The notes below the pieces were generated by a model. The model was not told where the DNA came from. It was given only the letters and a program-made list of their open reading frames with translations, and did not search any database. Source: Rotaria socialis (taxonomy: Eukaryota > Rotifera > Eurotatoria > Philodinida > Philodinidae). From it: DNA of 64,000 nucleotides. This document shows positions 54,701 to 64,000 of the stretch, piece by piece. The position numbers were made by a program, and so were the translations under genes. The stretch's first letter is position 1. Each line of letters opens with the position of its first letter. The stretch lies in the NCBI GenBank assembly GCA_905331475.1, contig CAJNYU010001352.1, forward strand, positions 32,513-96,512, written 5' to 3'.

Positions 54701-54928
54701 AGATGCTTTGAGCGACATCAATAATTGCTCTCAAACCAGTACGGAATCGATAAATTATGATTTCAAAACTAAATCTGCACACCTTTATCTGTTTATTTTA
54801 CCGGTAGCATTAATAATTTCGAATATAGCTTTAGTTATTCTATAAATCTTACTTGTGGTATTCTGCGATTGACAAATGCCAAAAAAAATTAGAAAAATCG
54901 TATAAAACTTCCATTGTACAGTCTTCAT
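51787..54928 (-). CDS. Adhesion-type GPCR 2, about 797 aa
   Basis: Paralogue of GPCR 1. Exons (minus): 53583-51787 and 54152-53632 are secure. An upstream signal-peptide exon 54928-54853 (MKTVQWKFYTIFLIFFGICQ) is inferred: it ends at a GTAAG donor in the right phase and gives a continuous 798-codon frame, across an intron of about 700 bp. The stalk is an extended Ser/Thr/Pro-rich mucin-like segment (about 150 residues, for example STSTVSTSSASPSITSTISM). A GAIN-like region leads to the GPS ECSCNHLTSFALIWLP, with cleavage expected between Leu420 and Thr421. Seven membrane segments follow, almost identical to GPCR 1 in TM2-TM3 (ALGMTVYTQTPSENETKCFL). The cytoplasmic tail differs. The 3' part of the TM5-TM7 coding region is nearly identical at the DNA level to the copy at 63.7-64.0 kb. 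If the first exon is wrong, the start lies elsewhere upstream of 54152. Confidence 0.82.
54316..54324. repeat. G9 homopolymer next to ggatcc-type repeats
   Basis: A run of nine G on the plus strand, followed by three closely spaced gatcc-containing units to about 54360. It lies inside the proposed first intron of adhesion GPCR 2. Its function is unknown. Confidence 0.6.
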
Positions 54929-57900
54929 ATTCAATTAAGTGTTTAAGTTAAATTATTACTGTTTTATGTAACCGGCTGATCGCAATTGTTGTGTAGATAA
55001 ATTTCAACTGACATGTAAAACAACTCATTTGACTAAATCCCGATAGATGTGATGAGAAAGCAGTGCAGTTGTAATAATGTACCCATGTAATACATATATT
55101 AATTTAATTTTCGAACAATCTAAAACTAGATCCACAATACCGTACATTAAATTTAATCATTCCATATTGACCATGATACAGTGCATGTTTTTTGTATTTG
55201 ACAAAAGAAACAAATAAGGACTTTGCTTTTTAAATACTTTATTTCAGCAATATTGGGTGAACTTCACAAATGTTCCACTATTAATAAAATGTCAAAGCAC
55301 AAGTTTATACTAATTTTTGAAATTTCAGGATCAGAGTTTTTATTTTATATTGGCCACAAAAGCTCATATAAATTTGAATGAATTTAACTATAACTGACGT
55401 AAAACTTAAATTTCGCTATCCCAAAACTGACTAGGAAGTCAGAAACAAGCTTTTCTTCTAAGTCGAATTGAATCGTATGTGCCACCGTCGATTTGTGCTT
55501 TTATTTCGTTGTTTATTTTTTCAATTAAAATTTCACTTTGTTGTGGCTAGCATTACTACAATACGGTTTTCCTCAAACATACATTTTACTATCAGACAGC
55601 AACGGAGAACTACTAAATAAACATTTTCTAGAAGTTTATCCCGACTTACGAGAAAAATAAATTTGAAATGGTATGACACATTTGATTGGTTTCTATCATA
55701 CAACTGTTTTCTCGATTGATACTGTTGCTTTATGATAAGTATTTTGCCATAAAAAATGAACACAAGTAACCTATAAACTAGTAATCGTCTTTTAGCTAGA
55801 AATCTTCCGTATTCATCAATACAATTAAATGCGATATTATTCTATAAATATCATTGAGTTCTATTTAAAGCACTCATTATACTGATTAGAACATTGAAAG
55901 CGAATTTATGGCTAACACATAGATTCAAATACTCTCAACTCACTATTCATTGATAAATAGCGACCAGTATTGATGATTAGTCACGTTCAATGTTGCAGCT
56001 AAGGAGATATCCTATCGGATACTAATGATAACTTTTTTCCGCAACCTGTACAGTCAATATGAAGCTTAAATACTGATGTTTGCAATAAAAACTATTTATA
56101 AAAAAATTATAACATCTCTTCAAAATAAAAAGACTTCAGAAGCTGTATATCTACTGAGATACAGACACACTGACGAATATTTTACTAAAAAACTCATTTC
56201 TGACGCTAAATTTACGTACTTACAGCTATCCGAAATCTAATTTTAACTCTAATATAGTATTTAACTTCTTTGCAGTTCATTGCATTTAGGAAAAAGTGCA
56301 TGTGGCTGTCTCAATGTCAATATCTTATATGTGACTTGTTAATGATAATTTTGAGTTTAACAAAAACAAAATCAGATATCACTGCCATCAATTAATGATC
56401 TAATAAAAACTCATACATTTTTAGCTTTATCATGGTCTAAAATAATCGCTTTCTATTGAATTAATAAGGAACCAAATAATAAGAAATATCCTTCGTTCAA
56501 AAAACTTGAAAAACATTACGTCACTTTGAATTTGCTTGAGCAGATGAAAACGCTACTATCGGCACAAAAATAGAAGAAAGTGAACAAATGTTTTTCTTGT
56601 ATTACTTTGTTTTTCGAAAGTTAAATGGACGAGCAAAGAAAAAAAGAATTCATACATTTTTTTTTATAGAACATTTCAACAATCATTCAGATTCTGTTCC
56701 ATGTCAAGAAAATAGAAAAACAATTGTGTAAGAAGCCGCTTGACTTTTTTTTCGAACGATTTCATCTACCGCTCATTTTATATGTACTACTACATACTTG
56801 TGGAACATTTATTTTGTTTTTTCTCTCTCTCTCTCTTTTTTTCATTCATAGAGTAAACATCTATCGAAATCCCAATGTCCACAATCAATTGATTTGCATT
56901 TCATACTGTTCTGTCACATTAAGCCATGTGTTTTGAGAATAGTTACGTATATACGAAAGAAATCGAAATAAATGAAGGCAAGATTGATTGTAAGTAGAAG
57001 CGTGATTTATAAATGAAAATAACTACTTGTATTTCTTAATTTCTTACTCTTCTGAAGTGCGAATATGATATAAAAGATAAAAATGTTGCCAGTGATACAC
57101 TCAATTATTTGTAGCGAAATTCGAGCTTTACGATTTAAATAAAAAATATTCTTTAAAAGAAGCTATTTTTGAAATATGAGATTTGACAAATAACGCAATA
57201 TAGTACAAAATAAAAACAGATTCTTTTTTTTCTCACTCTCCTTGCGTTCTCTAAAACAACATTGTGCTTCAATCAACGAAAAAAACTTAAACATTTTAAC
57301 TATTTTTCAATTATTTTGTTACAAAAATAGTCTGGGATTCATTCGATTGGCTACATACGTAGTGGATGAGGCGAACTACATGATGATTCATGGAGAAAGA
57401 CTGTATACGTATGTGTATAGATTTTTCATAGTTGTGAGCCACAAGATTGCCTAAAATAAAATAAAAAGAAACACACCAGTCTATGAAAAACCTTACATTC
57501 TATCAATTAATAAAAACTCTATCACCCTGTTCCCACTACCTTAGGAGCGTAATTTTGATGAAAATAGTTGAAAACAAGGGGAAAACAGTTAAATCTTCAA
57601 TTTTCAATGTAGCAAAATGCTATCGAACTATGCACACATGAGTAGATACTATCCTAGAATGTATTCAGGACTGCTTGACAGCTCGAGAAGTATTTTCTTC
57701 TGTTATGCTATTTTTTAAATCTTTAAAATAACCTAAAAAGTCAATCGAGTCAAACAAAAATTCAGCTGCTCTCAAAATGAGATACAATACTTTATCAGTG
57801 CTTCTCTTTTACTATCACATGATAATCTTCGGTTTTTTTAGGATACATTTAGAAAATCCCACATTTTCAAGATATTTTCCTAGCGTTCTAACTTTTAACT

Positions 57901-60230
57901 ATCATAAAATACAACGGAAATAGACTAGACTCTGAAAGACATTTTGCTCTCTGTGTACTTCAATTATTCTAACTGAAGTCACATTTTAAATAGGGAGATC
58001 GCTTGTCAAGAACAGCATCGTTTTTAAAAATGGATAGTGTAAAATTCTCGATTGATTGTTGTATTTGGCTCCTATTTAAGTTCAAAGTTGTTGATTCACA
58101 AACGCAATGCATGTCAAAACGTATATTATATTTGAAAAACATTAAAACTAATTATGAAAAACCTATATTGAGTAGACACGTCATGAATTTTGATTCCATG
58201 CCAAATTAATCTTCAATTTTCCATTTGTTAGAATAAAAACTTTGAAACAAACAATTCAAAATTCACCTTTCGGTGTCATGGAATTAAAATCAGATGAAAT
58301 CCGTGAAAGTCATTCCATGTTGTTATATATCTTATCAAAGCACTTATCGGATTTCTATTTGTTGATGGAAATGAGTAATATCTAACATTCAAGAGGATTG
58401 CATCAATGAATAATTCAGATCTGCGTCATAGAAAATAATTTTTTTAGAGTCAATTCTGATGAAAATTATGACTTGGTCAATAGAAATCTGAAAATGAGTA
58501 AATATAAAAATAATGCACCAAGAACAGTTCGAGGAAACATACTATAATAGACAAAGAGGAGTTAGATCAGGTGTTGAGTGAAATATTTGTTTCTATTGTC
58601 AAAACGGAGAAATAAATAATGATTTGTCTATGAATAATGTCAACTGCAGAAATATGAATGAATACGTATATTTGAAATTCCAAAATGTTGCAGTAACAAA
58701 ATTTTGAAAATGAACAAATGTTGGTAGTAAAAAATAAAACAATATTATTTGATGATTTCTATGTGACAGAATAATAAATAAAATGGCTGAATACCTTTAC
58801 AAGTAAAAACTATGCTGGATGCAATACCATTGAAAATGATTAGACTAGTCGGGTAATCTGAAAAAAACCTTCGTTCAAGAATAATATGAAGTTATTTTAA
58901 GTCTTTCATTTCATCATTTGTAGATGAATCATGCTCAAATTACAACTTCATGCTACTTTTAGCATTTAAGGTTGATCTATAAAATCCTATTGCTATTGAA
59001 TGACAGGCAATCATTTGGTACACTTGCAAATATGACTAGATTTTTAGTTATATAAAGTACGACTGTAAGCATTGCTTGTTTTACTCTTGCTATAGAAACG
59101 CAGCTTGATCAATAAACTCAGTAAATAAACCAACGAATACATCGTCCATTATCATTATGATAGAGAAATATGCGAAGAATAATATTCGTACAGTTTTGTT
59201 TTTCAGCATTACTGTCATCGAGTGACACGTATTTTGTATTACTTTGTTGCACACAATAGAAGAAGAAAAAAATAATGGTTATGTATTGTTTAACGATGTG
59301 ATCGAAGCAAAAAAATAGTGAGCCATATATATTATCTCTGTTTGAATTTGAATTTTATTCCGTTCATACTCAAGCATCAAGAGATATTGAATGTTTGTTT
59401 TGAAGAATGAAACTTTATCCATCAACCGAAGAAAAAGAATACATTAACTTTGTAAAAGCAATAAAAGAGGCCTTCATAGAGAAGAAAATTTTGGAGTCAA
59501 TTCTTTTTATTGTTCAGATATCATGATTGAAAGTATATAACGGCAACTTTTGCATTCATTTATATTGTATATCAAATATCAGTGAATTTTAGTAAAATAT
59601 CTAATTTCTGTTGTATTCCAATAGTATTTCAGTTTACTGCATATGTACTACAATTTTACTTCTGAATATTGAAGTCAAGCGTGCGACAAAGAGCAAAATA
59701 AGAACGAATGTATAGTATGATGAATCACCATGAGCGAATAATACAGTCCTTATTATACTTCCAATCATACTATGCAAACAATACAAATGATTCGCTCCAA
59801 AAATTTCTTCTTACTGAAGGGCTCCTTTATTGTTTATACAAATTCTATGTAATTTTTTCTTCGATTCGCAGACGAGCTATTATTCTTCAAAATAAAATAT
59901 ATATTCAATATCTTTTGACTCTTGAATATGAATGAGATAAAAGTAGCTTTCGATCTTCAATACATTGATTCTTTACTTCGACGACAAACAGCCGAGTATC
60001 ATACGCTATCGTTACAAAACTTTGTTACAGTTTCGAAGTTACTTTCTTTTAATATTCAGTTTGAATAAAGTACATAAGACTAGCTATAATTCTAACCAAT
60101 AAAAACAATAAAAGAATATATTTTTACAATGAATACGAATAATTCATATTAAAATAAGAAACTTTTATTTTTATTTTAGATTATTGTTCATCATGAGAAA
60201 TCGAAACTGATAAGCTTTGAAAAACGAAAT
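54929..60230. other. Large gene-empty stretch
   Basis: More than 5 kb without a recognisable gene on either strand. Open frames are short, hydrophobic and Ile/Phe/Lys-rich as expected of AT-rich noise. A CT microsatellite lies at 56821-56836. No terminal repeats, RNA gene or transposase was seen. Confidence 0.5.
56821..56836. repeat. (TC)n microsatellite
   Basis: A short TC dinucleotide run within a pyrimidine-rich stretch. Confidence 0.8.
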
Positions 60231-60842
60231 CTATTCTTCACTGTGATGATGAAAATGATGATGACGATGGGAATGCTCTTCTCCATATTGGCCTTCAGTA
60301 TTAAATATATTGCCAGGTCCATATTTTTCATCAGCAAGTTGATGTGCTTGCTGAACAGCACGACGCTTTGCTTCTTCTCGATCAAGAAAATCAAGTCCTT
60401 TGGTTTCAAAGAGTTTATCAACCTCAGCCGCTGCTAAGCCAGCGAGCATTTCTTTCATCATTGGATGTGATACTTGTGCACCAGTATTACGAACATGATC
60501 TTCGTAGGCTTTCATGGGTAAAACAATGAAAACAATTGTCATCAATTCAAGGGAAAAAATCGATTAGCTTCTAGTTTCACGCATACTACAGTGATGAATT
60601 CGTTAAGTTATCTATAAGATAATTATTTTTAATCAAAAATCGTAAACTGAGACAGTAGAGTTAAAAAAAGTTATTTTTCTTCAGTCAAAATTGAAGTCAG
60701 TAAGAATGTTACCGGCAAAACCTGCTGCACCGGATATAAGTTCATGTGTCCAAGACGAGTGATGGCTAGGCTGTTGTCCGTAGATAGCTTCATGAGCTTG
60801 TTTGCTGTCATTAATATTGAATAGATCCTTAAAAAACGCCAT
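60231..60842 (-). CDS. CipC/DUF3759-like protein with His-rich tail, 135 aa
   Basis: Two exons, 60842-60713 and 60508-60231, around a 204-bp intron; the joined frame is 136 codons. It begins MAFFKDLFNINDSKQAHEAI and continues HSSWTHELISGAAGFA, then AYEDHVRNTGAQVSHPMMKE, MLAGLAAAEVDKLFETKGLD and FLDREEAKRRAVQQAHQLAD. This block order (HELISGAAGF, AYE-H, AG-A-AEVDKL-ETKGLD) is that of the fungal CipC family, named for a concanamycin-induced protein of Aspergillus and linked to stress or antibiotic response; the biochemical role is unknown. The tail HSHRHHHFHHHSEE is an addition that could bind metal. There is no signal peptide or membrane segment, so it is probably cytosolic. Its presence between animal receptor genes, with its own intron, suggests an acquired and naturalised gene; donor and direction are inference. 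Confidence 0.82.
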
Positions 60843-63500
60843 TTTATTATCGTTGTTTCCGTGTAATAGCTTGCACTAATAAAACAAATGAGAAATGGCT
60901 AGCTAGGTCTCCTTTAATAGCAAACAGACAGAAAAAGAAGGAAAGTAATGGTTTGGTTTTTATTGGTCAGTTAATATTTGAAGTGACGTCCTTTTCATTT
61001 ATATTGATACAAAAACCCACTGATAATAAATGTGCTATGAAAAATATTAATCGTCCTTGGCTAAAGACAATAAGAAGAAAATAAAGCCCACGAATATTTT
61101 TATTTTTGTTTATGATGACGAGAACATTACGTTAATGAACTGTAACACTATTACCACCAGCTCCATATTAGATAGGCAAATGGTATTAATATTGAATACC
61201 TTAGTTAAGTTAAATTATATTTTCACTCCACTATATATTTTCATTAGAGCATTATGAAATAAATATTCATTCTAAAATATACGATGAAAAACAATTGCAC
61301 CGTTGAATTATAAAACTGATACATAGCAATTTTAAAATCTACTACCGTATGTTCTGATTTAAATAAACGTATGAATTTATTTAATGTATGCATTCAAGTA
61401 GAAAACAATTGAATCATAGATATTATAATGAAACAACATATAATAAAACATAATTTCTTTCCATCGTGTCATATACTCAGTCTCTATTAGACATACGCAT
61501 TCAATAGTCGTTGTTGATATAACAAAAATTCAAAATTTATTGATACAAAATAGTGAACTGGAAATTCTCATTTTGAAACGTGTCTAATAGATGTCGAGAA
61601 ATGAAATAGAGAATTTTATATCAACCTTTATCGAACACAAACCAAAACACTATATTTATGGTATACGGAAAAAATAGCATGTCATTATATTTATTTTCAT
61701 TCTGTTAGCTATGATTCATTTGTTTATTACTTAATTGCAAACATTGAATAAGATTACTGTACAATTATTCTTCATAGCTACCAGGATTTGTTTTAAAATC
61801 ATCAAATATTCCAGAAAGTTAAGAAAATAAATATAAGATAAAATTAAACCGTTAGCTAGAGATGATTATTTAATTGCGAAGACAGAATAATTTGATATCG
61901 TTGTTGAGATGGGATGGATGATATGAAAATCATCGAACGGCAGAAATCAAATGGTAAATGCAGAAAATGGTATGTGCCCGTGAGATTCTAGAAATGATGG
62001 AAAATAATAAAGTAAATATTTGTAGTATTGCTAGTAAATTACAATATGTTTGATGAAAATTATAGTTTGCTGGATTAAAAGTATTTAAATCCGAAAGACT
62101 GTTATAAGCATGTACAATTTTATTGCAGAATTGTTTTAAATTATTTATTACCTTTTCTTTTTAAATTCATGACTGTATCTAAGAAGTCCTTTGAATGAAG
62201 ATAGTTACAAAAGAATTCATTATCATTTACGATTTCATACTCATAAAGTGTTTAAGAATCTGTATCGTATGGATATTGATTACCCTATATTTATAAATAT
62301 AAGCATGCTTTTTCTCAAAAATGATCACAATCTGTATAACTATTCTCGTTTATACTCGGTCAATATTCCAAGGAGTCTCCATCGTGATCTAGTTCCAGTA
62401 GTAAAATATCGCACAACCAATTAACATTAGTTCATTTGCGGAGCGATGTCTACAATCTGTCTCCATTCTATTCATGATAGGAATACATATGCTTTTATTA
62501 TAGATAACGACATGCTTTTCTATTTTATGAAAATAACTTGTATTCTTCAATGTTTGATTAAGAATACTTACACCTAGGCCAACAAAATATATATTATAGA
62601 GGAAACGCGAGTCTTTGGAAAACAAATCGTAAATATCAAAAGCAATTTATAGATTAGGTGTAAATCGAAATATCAGGTAAAAACAATTTTTATTCTTTTT
62701 TTTTGTAACTAAACAAGAAGCTACCTATTGAATATTGCAAGTATGCTTATCTTCTTGATTATCATGGCAACTATAGAAGCAACAAAACATATTTTCTTTT
62801 AGTAGCAATATTTTCTTGAAAACAAAATCACAAATTGTTATTTTTCTGGCAAATCCTTTTCATTGATTTTTTTTAGAGATGAATTCTTCATATGATTATG
62901 CATTGTTCACTATTAAACAGGATAATCAATCTATTGTTTCTATACAGTAAATCGCAAAAATATGGTTTAGCTCGGTATCTAATAACGTGTTGCAAAATGT
63001 CAACTAACCAACATAATTCATTTATAAATAACATAGATCATTTTGGTACAATTAAACACAATTTTTTTCCTGTTTTACTATGCTATGCAAGCACAGGCAC
63101 ACAAACGTTGTCTTCACACATATGAGAGCAGCATAAAAAGTCTTTGAAGAAGGAGCTAGAAGCCAACTACTATAAGAGTAGATTATTTACCTTTACACTA
63201 ATAAGTAATATCTGTTGTATTATCATGATGCAATAGGAATTCGCTTTTTTTTTATCACTTCATCGTGAACAATAATGTATTTTTTTCTCTTGATATCCAT
63301 ATAGCTAATGAATGACAGATACTCTCTATCACAAAACCATAACATCAATATCAGAAATCGTAACAAAATTATCCATTATAGTAATTGTATTATCGAACAA
63401 CAATGGTGAGTGAAATGTTAGTGATACAATCACTTGAAGAAAAATAATATTACTACATCAAATTTTCATTTCCACACTAGAATGAGACTAACGAAGTTAT
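60843..63500. other. Intergenic, nothing recognised
   Basis: 5' flank of the CipC-like gene and 3' flank of adhesion GPCR 3. Open frames up to 78 codons occur, but none has coding character or family resemblance. No repeats of note were seen. Confidence 0.5.
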
Positions 63501-64000
63501 TTACAACGATGAACTACCATTTTTATTCTCCTGCCAATCAATAGATATTCTTTCACCGAGATCGTCGAACATACGTACTGATTCTCTACGTACATTTCGT
63601 TTTCCTATTCCAGTGTTTTGTCGCTCAGTATTACTTCTTCGTAAATTTTTTTCATAAGATTTTCCGCCTTCGCTTGTTTTACTACTCGTTGTTTTAGTAA
63701 GTTCGGCAACAGCTGTAACACGTTTCTGTTCTTCCATTCCTTGTAATTGAATTATTATATATAGACTTATAGACCAAACACCTTCCAATCCATTAAATAT
63801 AATGAAAAACCATTCTAAAACGTCTCCACCGGTTGGACTCACAAATGAAATAAATGGCCCAAACAACCATCCAATACCTTGTGTCACACACGATGATAAT
63901 AAGATAAGTACACACTGTTTCATTCGTTCATACGACTGATGTCGCGTCGTAGCATTTCGAGCATGAGCAATAATATGTTTACTGACAAAAATAATCGTAA
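63501..64000 (-). CDS. Adhesion-type GPCR 3, 3' part only (cut by window end)
   Basis: C-terminal portion of a third receptor of the same family; the start lies beyond 64000. What is visible covers the TM5-TM6 loop (ATTRHQSYERMKQ), TM6 (VLILLSSCVTQGIGWLFG), TM7 (VLEWFFIIFNGLEGVWSISL) and a basic Ser/Arg-rich cytoplasmic tail ending NKNGSSSL. Positions 63711-64000 match 52021-52310 of adhesion GPCR 2 with a single difference (63765 versus 52075), whereas the tail coding region (63501-63690) has diverged. The same gene orientation suggests a tandem array. The high identity makes an assembly duplication a formal alternative, although the divergent tail argues against it. Confidence 0.85.
   Translation of the reverse strand, partial: TIIFVSKHIIAHARNATTRHQSYERMKQCVLILLSSCVTQGIGWLFGPFISFVSPTGGDVLEWFFIIFNGLEGVWSISLYIIIQLQGMEEQKRVTAVAELTKTTSSKTSEGGKSYEKNLRRSNTERQNTGIGKRNVRRESVRMFDDLGERISIDWQENKNGSSSL

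Overview
The window looks like nuclear DNA of a small-genome animal, most likely a bdelloid rotifer (Rotaria/Adineta-like). It is AT-rich. It encodes clearly metazoan genes (SEC23, HPS4, RAD54L2/ARIP4, an HP1 protein, a nicotinic-type channel subunit, adhesion GPCRs) split by many short GT-AG introns, mostly 45-130 bp. Mixed in are genes of non-animal flavour (a highly reducing-type polyketide synthase, a CipC/DUF3759 protein) and a short TGTGGG tract resembling the telomere repeat I recall for bdelloids. The lineage call is inference; the exon models were built by hand and all close in frame from start to stop.

Layout. 1-3.2 kb: no gene seen. 3.25-10.9 kb (+): a complete five-exon, 2414-residue type I polyketide synthase (KS-AT-DH-MT-ER-KR-ACP). 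10.9-26.4 kb is a gene-poor accessory stretch: an unrecognised broken gene (12.9-13.7 kb), a His/Pro/Tyr-rich small secreted-looking or disordered protein gene (15.0-15.7 kb), a dead tyrosine-recombinase fragment abutting telomere-like repeats in head-to-head orientation (19.4-20.0 kb), a dead class A GPCR (20.3-21.2 kb), a C39-peptidase-like gene (22.9-23.8 kb) and a 100-bp hAT-type MITE with an 8-bp target duplication (24.16-24.26 kb).

26.4-46.4 kb is a compact block of conserved housekeeping genes: RAD54L2/ARIP4 (+, 17 exons, 1214 aa), HPS4 (+, 12 exons, 649 aa), a nicotinic acetylcholine receptor-type subunit (-, 13 exons, 506 aa), SEC23 (-, 16 exons, 757 aa) and an HP1-like chromodomain/chromoshadow protein (+, 2 exons, 254 aa). 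SEC23 and HP1 are divergently transcribed from a 168-bp gap.

46.9-64 kb holds three minus-strand adhesion-type GPCR genes (764 aa, 797 aa and one cut by the window end), with mucin-like Ser/Thr-rich stalks, a GPS motif and seven membrane segments. The second and third share a 290-nt stretch with a single mismatch, bounded by divergent tails, which suggests recent gene conversion. Between them lies the CipC/DUF3759-like gene (60.2-60.8 kb).

The genes do not form one pathway. The housekeeping genes serve ER export, lysosome-related organelles, chromatin and synaptic signalling. The items most worth follow-up are the intact polyketide synthase, the CipC-like gene, and the telomere-fusion-like scar beside the dead recombinase.
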